Assembly (NCBI GenBank): GCA_964602515.1
Contig: CAZRRJ010000004.1
Coordinates: 186,001 to 250,000 of the forward strand
Reading direction: 5' to 3'
Source: Carboxylicivirga sp964602515
GTDB lineage: Bacteria > Bacteroidota > Bacteroidia > Bacteroidales > Marinilabiliaceae
DNA length: 64,000 nucleotides
Shown: one piece after another, positions 36,071 to 45,110 of the stretch
Numbering within the stretch: position 1 is the first letter of the stretch
How the letters are laid out: each line of letters begins with the position of its first letter
Notes under the pieces: generated by a model
What the model was told of the DNA's origin: nothing
The model's database searches: none
The model's input: only the letters and a program-made list of their open reading frames with translations
Made by a program: the position numbers and the translations under genes

Positions 36071-37225
36071 ATGAAGAATTATGGATTTCTGATTTTTGTC
36101 AGCATCATTTTTAGCATACACTTCCTAGTCAATTATTACATCTACCATAGAGGGATACAATGGCTCGAAACAATTCCACATTTAAAAACAGCATTTAGAA
36201 TAATAATGCTAATTCTTGTTTTATCCTACCCACTTGGTCGTTTCTTAGAAAGGGTATGGTATTCGCCTGTTACAACAAGCCTGCATTGGATTGGCGCATT
36301 CTGGTTTGCCGGCATGCTTTATGTTACTTTACTTTTATTTACAACAGATATTATTCGAATAACCAACCACTTTTTAAACTTCCTGCCACAAGCCAACACT
36401 CAAGTCTACTTTATGCTTAAAAAGTATTGTGGCATAGCCATTACCGTCTCATCACTCCTTATTGTATTAGCCGGATTTTTAAATACCTGGCACCCCAAAA
36501 TCAATCAATACAATATAAAAATTAATAAAAACGGGGGCAGCAAAAAAAATCTTAAAATAGTGGCTGCATCCGATATACACCTGGGAACAATAATAGGCCC
36601 GCGAAAAACAAAAAAACTGGTTGAAAGAATTAACGCGCTTCAACCAGATATAATATTGTTTGCAGGTGATGTTGTTGATGAAGATGTTGGCCCTGTGATA
36701 AAGCAAAACCTCGGGGAAAGTCTTCGTCAGCTCAAGGCTCCCTTGGGCATATTTGCAGCAACAGGTAACCACGAGTACATTGGCGGTGCCGACCGTTCGG
36801 TAGCATACCTGGAAGCACATGGCCTGATTGTTTTACGTGATTCTGCCCAGCTTATTAATAATGATTTCTATATTATAGGCCGCGAAGACCGTGACAAAAA
36901 ACGTAGTAGCGCACCCAGAAAGGAAATCGCTGAATTAGTAAAAGATATCAACGCAGATAAACCGCTTATTATGCTCGATCATCAACCCTACAGTCTGGAA
37001 ATGGCTCAGCAAGCAGGTGTTGATTTACAAATATCGGGGCACACACATCATGGACAACTCTGGCCTTTGGGATATATTACCAAAAAACTATTTGAAGTAA
37101 GCCGGGGATACAAACAAAAAGGTACAAGCCATTTTATTGTCAGCACCGGTTTTGGCACATGGGGTCCACCTGTAAGAACAGGTAATAGACCCGAGATACT
37201 AGAAATTAACCTTTTATTTGACTAG
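36071..37225 (+). CDS. Membrane-anchored metallophosphoesterase (YkuE/YaeI type)
   Basis: 384 residues. The N-terminal 145 residues hold four to five membrane helices. The calcineurin-like domain starts at about 165 with DIHLG, then GDVVDED, GNHEY, the histidine in MLDHQPYSLE, and SGHTHHGQ; these are the five metal-ligand blocks, all intact. Relatives such as YkuE and YaeI hydrolyse phosphodiesters, possibly phospholipids or UDP-diacylglucosamine-like substrates; the actual substrate is unknown. Stop lies 9 bp from the end of the convergent gene. Confidence 0.92.
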   Translation: MKNYGFLIFVSIIFSIHFLVNYYIYHRGIQWLETIPHLKTAFRIIMLILVLSYPLGRFLERVWYSPVTTSLHWIGAFWFAGMLYVTLLLFTTDIIRITNHFLNFLPQANTQVYFMLKKYCGIAITVSSLLIVLAGFLNTWHPKINQYNIKINKNGGSKKNLKIVAASDIHLGTIIGPRKTKKLVERINALQPDIILFAGDVVDEDVGPVIKQNLGESLRQLKAPLGIFAATGNHEYIGGADRSVAYLEAHGLIVLRDSAQLINNDFYIIGREDRDKKRSSAPRKEIAELVKDINADKPLIMLDHQPYSLEMAQQAGVDLQISGHTHHGQLWPLGYITKKLFEVSRGYKQKGTSHFIVSTGFGTWGPPVRTGNRPEILEINLLFD

Positions 37226-37234
37226 GCTTAAAAC

Positions 37235-37747
37235 CTATGACGCAGATAAAGCAATATCCTGAAAGAACTGATCCAATTTACCATCTTCATGATATTCCTT
37301 TACCTGCTTTAAGGCTTTTGTAAGCTTTAGCTTATTGCTGGAATTGGAACAATACTCTATTACCTTTAGTAAAGCATCTTCGCGTAAACTCAGGTGATCA
37401 GCTTCCTTTTCACTATCAAGGTAATGCATTGCATAGTAGGCTAGGTATATATCTTTCAATTCTTCTTTACCTTCTGTAATATGATGAATTGTATCACAAA
37501 CAATTTCCTCTAAAGCAAATACCTGAGCAACCCATTGCTTAATAAAAACACTGGCATGCTGGCGCTGAACATCTTTTTTATAGTAGCCTACAGCTACTAA
37601 ATAACAACAGCACTCCATAGCAGCCTCCTCAGCCTCAAGTAATTCTTCGGAATTATTTAAATCAATTTCTTTCAAATAAGAAAAGTCTTGTGCATTAACT
37701 ACAACCGTTAAAAGTAATGCTCCAAATACAAACCAAATACGTTTCAT
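37235..37747 (-). CDS. Secreted helical protein, unknown
   Basis: 170 residues; signal peptide (IWFVFGALLLTVVVNAQ), then an all-helical acidic protein with a three-cysteine run (AAMECCCYLVAVGYY) and helices such as LSLREDALLKVIEYCSNSS. No family known. Convergent with the metallophosphoesterase gene. Confidence 0.68.
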   Translation of the reverse strand: MKRIWFVFGALLLTVVVNAQDFSYLKEIDLNNSEELLEAEEAAMECCCYLVAVGYYKKDVQRQHASVFIKQWVAQVFALEEIVCDTIHHITEGKEELKDIYLAYYAMHYLDSEKEADHLSLREDALLKVIEYCSNSSNKLKLTKALKQVKEYHEDGKLDQFFQDIALSAS

Positions 37748-37971
37748 TATTCCAGGTAAAAATTAATATTTTAATGACTTGTAATGGATTACGCACAAAC
37801 AGGTGAAGGTTTGAATTATTTTGACAAATAACTAATAAAGAATGACTAAAGATTAAGATATGCAGATTAACTACAAACTCAAACAAAGCAATATTATAAC
37901 AAATACAAGCGATAAATCACAACTTTAAATTACACCAAACTATTATCATGATCAAAAGGCCTGAAAAAATC

Positions 37972-37979
37972 TATATTTG
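37972..37979 (+). promoter_or_regulatory. Promoter of the TonB-dependent receptor gene
   Basis: TATATTTG, exact -7 box, 47 nt before the preferred start at 38027. Confidence 0.65.
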
Positions 37980-38026
37980 CACAATATTTGCGGCAGAACT
38001 ATCCAAAATTTTTCATCAAAAGATAT

Positions 38027-40438
38027 ATGATCCGATTAATTACCATCTTCTTACTATCCGTTTTTACTGCTAATTCTTATGCCCAGTCTGTTCAGGTCAG
38101 AGACAGGGCAACACATCAGCCGCTGGAACTGGTTACAATTTTCTCTCAAACACCACAGGTAAATACCATTACCAATATGAAGGGACAAAGTAACCTCAAT
38201 AGCTTTAAAGGTATTGATAGTATTGTATTCAGACTAATTGGCTATGAAACAATTCAGTTCAGCTACCAGCAATTAGAAGCAAATGGTTTTGACGTTTTTA
38301 TGGATCAAACAGAATTATCGCTTGATGAAGTTATTGTTTCAGCAACCCGCTGGAAACAGGGACAGCGCGAGACACCAGCTAAAGTTGCGGTACTAAAACC
38401 TAAAGAACTTAATTTTCTTAATCCGCAAACAGCTGCTGATTTAATAGAGATGACAGGCGATGTATACGTACAAAAAAGCCAGATGGGCGGTGGTAGCCCT
38501 ATGATCAGGGGATTTGCAACCAACCGTGTACTTATTACAGTAGATGGCGTTCGTATGAATAACGCTATATTCAGAAGCGGAAACATTCAAAATATTATAT
38601 CACTGGATCCTTTTGCAACCAACAGGGCTGAAGTTATTTTTGGCCCCGGGTCTGTTATTTATGGCAGCGATGCCATTGGCGGCGTAATGGGATTTTACAC
38701 ATTCGAACCAATCTTATCTAACAAGGATAAAAGCCTGTTTAAAGCAAATGCTTTAAGTCGATTTTCATCAGCCAATAGCGAAAAAACCGGGCATGTTAAT
38801 TTTAACTTAGGCTTTAATAAGTGGGCTTCTTTTACTTCTGTAAGCTATTCTGATTACGGCGACTTAAAAATGGGATCCAATGGTCCAGATGATTACCTGC
38901 GACCTGAATACGTCATCAGGCAGAATAACAAGGATGTAATAATTAAGAATAACGCCCCTAAGCAGCAATTACAATCAGCCTACAATCAGCTAAACCTGAT
39001 GCAAAAATTCAAGTTTATGCCTAACGAACAGTGGCAGTTTAATTATGGTTTACACTATTCCCAATCGTCTGATATACCACGTTACGACAGGTTAATAATG
39101 TATAACGATGAAAACATGCTAAAATATGGCGATTGGTATTATGGCCCCCAGAAATGGATTATGAATAACCTAAAGGTTCAGCACTCAGCAACTCATGCTT
39201 TTTTCGACCATTTACAGATTATTGCTGCACACCAGTTTTTTGAAGAAAGTAGACATAGCCGAAAACTGGATAAAGAAGCTATTAAACGCAGAACTGAAAA
39301 GGTGAATGCCCTTAGCTTTAACGCAGATTTTGAGAAACACTGGGATGATGGAGATCGTCTATTCTATGGACTGGAGTTTATTGGAAATAAAATTGGCTCC
39401 GACGGCTATGAAGAGAATTTAATTAGCGGTACTATTGCCGATGCCGCTTCGCGCTATCCCGATGGATCAACATGGTTATCGGCAGCCCTTTATTCAAGCT
39501 ATTTAAAGCATCTGACCGAAAAAACAAATCTGCAGGCAGGCCTTCGTTATAATTATATTTACTCTGAATCTGATTTCGACACGCCATTTTATGATTTTAC
39601 TTTTGATAATACGCAGGTAAATACCGGTGCACTAACTGGAAGCTTGGGCATTGTGCATAATCCGGCTGAAAACTGGCAATTAAGCAGTGCCATATCAACG
39701 GGTTTCAGAGCACCTAATATTGATGATATTGGTAAAGTTTTTGATTCGGAACCAGGAGCTGTGGTTGTTCCAAACCCGGACTTAAAACCGGAGTACGCTG
39801 TAAACGGTGAAGTGGGGGCTGCTGTAATAATTGCAAAGAAACTTAAGATTGATATGGCCGCCTACTATACTTTGCTAAGTAATGCTATGGTTCGCCGCGA
39901 TTATACGTTGAATAAGAAGGACAGCGTACTATACGACTCGGAAATGAGCAAAGTACAGGCCATACAAAATGCCGCACAGGCCAGGGTGTATGGCATACAA
40001 GCCGGGTTTGAATACAAATGGAAAAACGGCTTTAGCACTTCATCGCGCTTTAATTATCAAAAGGGAGAAGAAGAACTGGAAGATGGCAGTTATTCGCCGT
40101 TGCGACATGCTGCTCCTTGGTTTGGCACAACACACATCAGCTACGAAATAAGAAAAATTAAGGTGGATGTATACGCCCAGTATAATGGAGAGGTAGCTTA
40201 TAAAGATATGCCGGAATCAGAAACAGGAAAAGCCTACCTGTACGCGACTGATGCAAACGGCAATCCATACTCGCCCGACTGGACTACCTTAAATATAAAG
40301 GCTCAGTATGCTATCAATAGCAACACCTTGTTAACTGCAGGTATTGATAATATTACTGACAAACGATACAAAACCTATTCATCCGGAATAGCTGCTGCAG
40401 GCCGTAATTACATTGTTTCATTACGTTTTTCGCTATAA
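38027..40438 (+). CDS. TonB-dependent outer-membrane receptor, haem/haemoglobin type
   Basis: About 803 residues from the ATG at 38027, chosen because MIRLITIFLLSVFTANSYAQ is a signal peptide (the frame is open 13 codons further). Order: a carboxypeptidase-regulatory-like domain (about 22-100), plug (about 105-225; GGGSPMIRGFATNRVLITVD and YGSDAIGGVMGF are the plug motifs of the haem/haemoglobin receptor group), and a 22-strand barrel ending in aromatic Phe (YIVSLRFSL). It imports a large ligand through energy from TonB-ExbBD. Haem is the best guess from the plug motif; FRAP and NPNL-type strand motifs were not checked. Confidence 0.86.
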   Translation: MIRLITIFLLSVFTANSYAQSVQVRDRATHQPLELVTIFSQTPQVNTITNMKGQSNLNSFKGIDSIVFRLIGYETIQFSYQQLEANGFDVFMDQTELSLDEVIVSATRWKQGQRETPAKVAVLKPKELNFLNPQTAADLIEMTGDVYVQKSQMGGGSPMIRGFATNRVLITVDGVRMNNAIFRSGNIQNIISLDPFATNRAEVIFGPGSVIYGSDAIGGVMGFYTFEPILSNKDKSLFKANALSRFSSANSEKTGHVNFNLGFNKWASFTSVSYSDYGDLKMGSNGPDDYLRPEYVIRQNNKDVIIKNNAPKQQLQSAYNQLNLMQKFKFMPNEQWQFNYGLHYSQSSDIPRYDRLIMYNDENMLKYGDWYYGPQKWIMNNLKVQHSATHAFFDHLQIIAAHQFFEESRHSRKLDKEAIKRRTEKVNALSFNADFEKHWDDGDRLFYGLEFIGNKIGSDGYEENLISGTIADAASRYPDGSTWLSAALYSSYLKHLTEKTNLQAGLRYNYIYSESDFDTPFYDFTFDNTQVNTGALTGSLGIVHNPAENWQLSSAISTGFRAPNIDDIGKVFDSEPGAVVVPNPDLKPEYAVNGEVGAAVIIAKKLKIDMAAYYTLLSNAMVRRDYTLNKKDSVLYDSEMSKVQAIQNAAQARVYGIQAGFEYKWKNGFSTSSRFNYQKGEEELEDGSYSPLRHAAPWFGTTHISYEIRKIKVDVYAQYNGEVAYKDMPESETGKAYLYATDANGNPYSPDWTTLNIKAQYAINSNTLLTAGIDNITDKRYKTYSSGIAAAGRNYIVSLRFSL

Positions 40439-40537
40439 AAGAGAAATAAAATCTTAAAATACAGCCTCTTATAGTTAATTATATACAAAAAAACATAGAA
40501 GTCGAATAATAAAGGGCTAATTATTAAAAAATCAGTC

Positions 40538-40545
40538 TATCTTTG
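40538..40545 (+). promoter_or_regulatory. Promoter of the DEAD-box helicase gene
   Basis: TATCTTTG matches TAnnTTTG. Transcription would start near 40552, giving a leader of about 110 nt. Confidence 0.7.
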
Positions 40546-40551
40546 CGGCTC

Positions 40552-40662
40552 ATTAAAAATAAGGACCACTCCGGTCACTTTCAGTAGCACATCGTAGCAT
40601 AATATTGCTAACTCTGGGTAACAGCTGCAAGAACGTGGAAGCGGGTGGGTAAAGAGTTAATT
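40552..40662 (+). promoter_or_regulatory. Structured 5' leader of the DEAD-box helicase mRNA
   Basis: About 110 nt, richer in G+C than the flanks. Paired arms: GACC/GGTC (40564-40567, 40573-40576), TAGCA/TGCTA (40595-40599, 40606-40610) and AACTCT/AGAGTT (40610-40615, 40653-40658), the last ending 4 nt before the ATG and so able to hide the start. DEAD-box helicase mRNAs often carry such leaders for autoregulation or cold response; that role is inferred. Confidence 0.5.
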
Positions 40663-42387
40663 ATGCAAACATTTAAAGAAACAGGACTTCCTGAGGAAAT
40701 CCTAAGTGCTATTGGTGAGCTTGGTTATGAAACACCAACACCTATTCAAAGTAAAACCATTCCTGAAATTCTTAATTACGGTAATGACTTAATTGCCCTG
40801 GCACAAACCGGAACAGGTAAAACTGGTGCCTTTGGTCTGCCTGTAATTCCACAGGTTAAAATAGAAGAGAAAAACGTACAGGCATTAATATTATGCCCTA
40901 CACGCGAGCTATGCCTCCAAATTACAAAAGATCTTGAAAAATACGCTAAGAATTACAGAGACCTATACATTACTCCGGTATACGGCGGAACAGAAATTCG
41001 TACCCAGATTCGAGCGCTAAAAAAAGGTTCGCATATTGTAGTGGGTACACCGGGCCGTATGAATGACCTGATTAATCGTAAAGCTATACAGCTGGGCGAT
41101 GTAAAATGGCTAATTCTTGATGAAGCGGATGAGATGCTTAACATGGGTTTTAAAGATGATTTGGAAAGTATTATGGCTCAAACGCCTGAGTGGCGCCAGA
41201 CTTTACTGTTCTCTGCTACCATGCCGGCTGAAATTGCACGTATCTCTAAAAAATACATGCAGGATCCGATCGAAATTAGTGTTGGCACTAAAAATTCAGG
41301 ATCGGAAAATGTAGCTCACCATTATTATATGGTACAGGCACACGACCGTTACAAAGCGCTTAAGCGTGTGGTGGATGTTATACCCGAAGTATATGGTATT
41401 ATCTTTTGCCGTACACGACAAGAAACAAAAGATATAGCTGATAAATTAATGGCAGATGGTTATAATGCTGATGCATTGCATGGTGATCTGTCGCAGGCTC
41501 AGCGCGATATGGTGATGCACCGTTTCCGTAAAAAACACTTACAACTTTTGGTAGCCACAGATGTAGCTGCCCGTGGTATTGATGTAAATGACTTAACTCA
41601 CGTTATTAATTACAACCTGCCTGATGATATTGAAGCCTACATTCACCGAAGCGGACGAACAGGACGTGCAGGTAAAACAGGGGTTTCTGTTGCTATTATT
41701 CACTCGCGTGAAAAGCACCGTATTAAGGCCATTGAAAAATTAGCCAAGAAAACATTTGAACGTAAAATGGTTCCTAATGCAGATGAGATATGCGAAAAGC
41801 AATTGTTTCACTTCTTAGGACGTGTTGGCGAAACTGAGCTGGAAGAAAACTCTCCGGTAAATGCACTTTTACCTGCTGTTTATGAAAAACTGGCTTCAAT
41901 GGAGAAGGAAGATTTAATTAAACAGTTTGTTGCAGCCGAATTTAACCGCTTTATGGAGTATTATAAAGATGCTCCGGATCTTAATATTTATAAAGAAGAG
42001 CGAGGTAAACGTGGCGAAAGAAGAGAAAGAGGTGGCAGAAGTGGCAAGAGTAACGAATCATTCAGCCGTTTATTCCTTAATGTTGGTAAAACAGACAAGC
42101 TTACATCTGGCGATGTAATAGGACTGATTAACAGCAATATGAGAGGAGTAACCGTTAAGGTTGGTAAAATTGAATTACTACGTAACTTCTCTTTCGTTGA
42201 AGTAGATAAAGAATATGAACAAGAAGTAATGGAGAAATTAAACAACACAAAGCTTAAAGGCAAAAAAGTCAGCCTTGAGGTTGCTTCTCCAAAACCATCT
42301 TCATCGCGTAAAAGAAGCTATGGCGGTGGCCGTGGTGGCAACAATGGCGGTGGCGGACACCGTAAAGGCGGAAAAAGACAATACTAA
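40663..42387 (+). CDS. DEAD-box RNA helicase (DeaD/CsdA-like) with DbpA-type RNA-binding domain
   Basis: 574 residues from the ATG at 40663 (the frame extends six codons to a GTG, but the homologous start is MQTFKETGL). Motifs: Q-motif TPIQSK, I AQTGTGKT (47-54), Ia PTRELCLQ, II DEAD (ILDEADEMLNMGF), III SAT, IV-VI to HRSGRTGRAG. A DbpA-like RNA-recognition domain lies about 470-550, then a Gly/Arg-rich tail (RKRSYGGGRGGNNGGGG). It likely acts in ribosome assembly and RNA unwinding at low temperature. Single gene, followed by a MITE copy. Confidence 0.95.
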   Translation: MQTFKETGLPEEILSAIGELGYETPTPIQSKTIPEILNYGNDLIALAQTGTGKTGAFGLPVIPQVKIEEKNVQALILCPTRELCLQITKDLEKYAKNYRDLYITPVYGGTEIRTQIRALKKGSHIVVGTPGRMNDLINRKAIQLGDVKWLILDEADEMLNMGFKDDLESIMAQTPEWRQTLLFSATMPAEIARISKKYMQDPIEISVGTKNSGSENVAHHYYMVQAHDRYKALKRVVDVIPEVYGIIFCRTRQETKDIADKLMADGYNADALHGDLSQAQRDMVMHRFRKKHLQLLVATDVAARGIDVNDLTHVINYNLPDDIEAYIHRSGRTGRAGKTGVSVAIIHSREKHRIKAIEKLAKKTFERKMVPNADEICEKQLFHFLGRVGETELEENSPVNALLPAVYEKLASMEKEDLIKQFVAAEFNRFMEYYKDAPDLNIYKEERGKRGERRERGGRSGKSNESFSRLFLNVGKTDKLTSGDVIGLINSNMRGVTVKVGKIELLRNFSFVEVDKEYEQEVMEKLNNTKLKGKKVSLEVASPKPSSSRKRSYGGGRGGNNGGGGHRKGGKRQY

Positions 42388-42436
42388 ATAGTAAGTATGG
42401 CGCACAAAATTAAGTGCTGCCCCTTATAATATTAAA

Positions 42437-42585
42437 GAGGGTGTCCAAAAAGTAAAAATTTGATTCTTTGTCAAAATTCAGTATTACCCCGACCCTAAAG
42501 GGGACTGAATTTCAACAACTTTCCTATAAGGATTTTAAGGCGAAAAGTTGTTGAAGACAAAGAACCCTGCTTTTTGGACATCCTC
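42437..42585 (-). repeat. MITE-like element, copy 2 (inverse orientation)
   Basis: 149 bp from GAGGGTGTCCAAAAAG to CTTTTTGGACATCCTC (terminal inverted repeats of about 16 bp). Inside are nested stems: CAACAACTTT/AAAGTTGTTG and AAATTCAGT/ACTGAATTT with CCCC/GGGG near its tip. Reverse complement of the copies at 34131 and 53410 with few differences. It lies 50 bp after the helicase stop and could also serve as its terminator. Confidence 0.88.
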
Positions 42586-42623
42586 TTTTTTATTAGTAAC
42601 TTCTGGTTTATGCCCCTATCCCA

Positions 42624-43484
42624 TTATCCTTCAGATAACACTGCTGAATGTAAGGCATCCAACAAAGTATTATACGCTTCCGGATCATCAGCATCAAGTA
42701 CACCACTTATTACGCCTTTTTTATAAGCTATTTTTACCTTACCCAGGTAGGGATCATCCAAATCGTAGGTTCTGGCTTTTATTTTCTTTTTATAATTTAA
42801 TCGTCTAAAATACTTGCTCATCACGGCTCTACACTGTTTATCATCGCCCTTAAAAACAAAAAGACGAACGGGATTTGCGCCTGTTGTGTATTCAACCGTA
42901 CATACCCCATTAAATCCTGTTATACCCATAAAATTTTTAGACATATAACGCTCGCTTGAAGCGATTCGGTCTTCTGCAGGAAACCAGGCAAATTGCTGTG
43001 GCAGGCCACAAGCTGTACAAATACGATTAGCCACGGCCTTTGCAAATGCTATAAAATCATTCTCCAGTACTTCGGGCCGGCCATTATAAATTTTTACATA
43101 GTAATCAGCGGCCAAAAAGAAAATAGCACCACTCTCCATAAAGCCCTGTGCTCCTATCTCTAACAATTGAGCTGTCTGCGGACGCTCTTCGGTATAAATA
43201 CCAAAGGTTTGCATAGCACTACCATGACGATACAACTCCAGTGTTAATATACGACCCGCATTATCCTTATAATCCACAACCCACAAATCCTGAAAATCAT
43301 AAGCCAGATAAAAATCAGAAGCTCCATTAATATAATCATATAGGTTATCGCGCGAAAAATACTGCTTCTCTCCTGCTATAGTCCAGTCTTTTATATTTTC
43401 ATATTTTGCAGGATAGTCCTGTGCATTTACAGTACCCAATATTAAAATAACCAGGCCTATTGTTATCATATGTCTCATCCACAT
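42624..43484 (-). CDS. DUF6599 family secreted protein
   Basis: 286 residues; the N-terminus is a signal peptide (ITIGLVILILGTVNAQ) with ATGs at 43484, 43478 and 43469, so the start is uncertain by five codons. Conserved stretches YDYINGASDFYLAYDFQDLWV and LELYRHGSAMQTFGIYTEER match the DUF6599 family of Bacteroidota, periplasmic proteins of unknown function. It is on the same strand and 93 bp downstream of the Fe-S aldo/keto reductase gene, so the two may work together; no direct evidence. Confidence 0.8.
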   Translation of the reverse strand: MWMRHMITIGLVILILGTVNAQDYPAKYENIKDWTIAGEKQYFSRDNLYDYINGASDFYLAYDFQDLWVVDYKDNAGRILTLELYRHGSAMQTFGIYTEERPQTAQLLEIGAQGFMESGAIFFLAADYYVKIYNGRPEVLENDFIAFAKAVANRICTACGLPQQFAWFPAEDRIASSERYMSKNFMGITGFNGVCTVEYTTGANPVRLFVFKGDDKQCRAVMSKYFRRLNYKKKIKARTYDLDDPYLGKVKIAYKKGVISGVLDADDPEAYNTLLDALHSAVLSEG

Positions 43485-43577
43485 CTTAATTTAATGGAGT
43501 CAGCCAACAAATAAAATACACTGCTTATGGCACTCCGGATTAATTCTATATTTCTATGTTCTTAGCCTCTGATCTGT

Positions 43578-44768
43578 TCATGCAATAAATTCATCGGGCA
43601 CATCCACTAAGCGACTAACACTTTGTACCTTCTCACCTACTGCAAAATTCTTTACACAGCTAACTGTACAATTATCGCAACTGGCACATGGGTCATTTTT
43701 TACGCCCATACCAGCCAATAATTCTTTGGCCTTACGCATATCTTTATAGCCATAGGTATACATATATGAGCGCATTATTTCAGGTATAGGCAGGTTATTA
43801 CGGCACTGTCCATCGCACTGGCTACAGGCATTACAATATAAGCCAGCATAATCACGTGCAAATTCCAGATCTTTCTCTTCCTGCCTGTCCAACTTTAGTT
43901 TTTCCATTACAGAAAGGCTTTCTTCCATTTGCTCAAATGATGTAAAACCGGGTATTGCTGTACAAATATTTTCATCTAGTAGGGCCCACTTAAGTGCAGC
44001 TTTAGTATTTACGGGCTCGGTCTGGTCTTTATCCAGAAAGCCCCCGGCCATGGTTTTCATGGCTACAAAGCCAAGTCCATAAGCAGCACCCTCGGCAATG
44101 GCCTTTTTTAGTTCTTCGCGATGATCTTGCTTAAAATTATACGATGTTAATACCACATCGTAAATACCGGCCTCCATAGCAGCCCTGATAACTTCGGGCT
44201 CATTCTTATGGGTTGATACGCCTAAAAATTTACACTTACCTTGCTCCCTGGCCAGCTTCACCGCTTTTATTATTTCAGGGTGCAAAACGGCTTGCTTTGT
44301 TGATACAGCATGTACGTACAGTAAGTCAACCTGCTTCATCTGTAAGCGTTCAAGACTAATATCCAGATCAGCCAGAAAGCGTTCTGCCGTGCACGCTTCT
44401 CCAATAAGGCCTGTTTTACGATCCATATCATCGGGCACCACTTTAGTAGCTATAAATAACTTGCTGGTATCGTGGTTTTGCAATACCTCACCCAGCATGG
44501 TTTCATTCTTCCCTTTCTGGTAAACGTGAGCCGTATCAAAATGGGTAATACCACTGGATATACCACCTTCAAGCAAAGCTTTGCCATCGCCACGCATAGC
44601 TCCCATACTTACAATAGGAAGCTTAACACCTGTACGGCCAAGGGTTCGATAAATAACTTTCTTTTTGTTTTTTGCATCTGCCGAAGCAGGCATCATTGCA
44701 GTACCGGCTATTCCGGCAACGGCCACTTTTAAAAAATGACGGCGGTTACTCTTATTTTTTCTGTCCAT
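43578..44768 (-). CDS. Tat-exported aldo/keto reductase with C-terminal 4Fe-4S sites
   Basis: About 396 residues from the ATG at 44768. The leader SNRRHFLKVAVAGIAGTA is a twin-arginine signal, so the folded protein is exported. The aldo/keto reductase barrel keeps the tetrad: Asp and Tyr in HFDTAHVYQKGKN, Lys in LFIATKV, His in LLYVHAV. The C-terminus has two cysteine clusters (YCNACSQCDGQCRNNLP and CASCDNCTVSC), as in predicted 4Fe-4S oxidoreductases of this class. It probably reduces or oxidises a carbonyl compound in the periplasm with electrons passed through the Fe-S centres. Neighbours: DUF6599 downstream. Confidence 0.88.
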   Translation of the reverse strand: MDRKNKSNRRHFLKVAVAGIAGTAMMPASADAKNKKKVIYRTLGRTGVKLPIVSMGAMRGDGKALLEGGISSGITHFDTAHVYQKGKNETMLGEVLQNHDTSKLFIATKVVPDDMDRKTGLIGEACTAERFLADLDISLERLQMKQVDLLYVHAVSTKQAVLHPEIIKAVKLAREQGKCKFLGVSTHKNEPEVIRAAMEAGIYDVVLTSYNFKQDHREELKKAIAEGAAYGLGFVAMKTMAGGFLDKDQTEPVNTKAALKWALLDENICTAIPGFTSFEQMEESLSVMEKLKLDRQEEKDLEFARDYAGLYCNACSQCDGQCRNNLPIPEIMRSYMYTYGYKDMRKAKELLAGMGVKNDPCASCDNCTVSCVKNFAVGEKVQSVSRLVDVPDEFIA

Positions 44769-44792
44769 AATAGTGGGTTTGTAAAGGAACAT

Positions 44793-45110
44793 TCAAGATA
44801 GGAAAAAATATGCACAACACATAGTGTAACAGGCCTGTTCAGAAGTATTTACAACAAATATTTAGTAATTTAGGATCAATCAAAATAAAATAACTGCCCC
44901 CGGAATAACATTAATAAAAGGCCTCTGTAAATAATTTTATATCATTTTTTAGGTTTATACTAAAGCATAACTCAACTTTACCGGTATCAGGGGTTAACGT
45001 TATAGTACCTTTTTACCTGATAAAACTCAAAGCTTATAAACAAATATCTTCTTAACTTTATCCAAGAGAAAAAAACGAATAACACAGTTTTGTATTAAAC
45101 CACAATTATC
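44793..45110. other. Divergent promoter region
   Basis: About 320 bp between the reductase and S9 peptidase genes. It holds one loose inverted repeat (TATCAGG at 44985-44991, CCTGATA at 45016-45022), a possible regulatory site. No gene or RNA seen. Confidence 0.45.
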
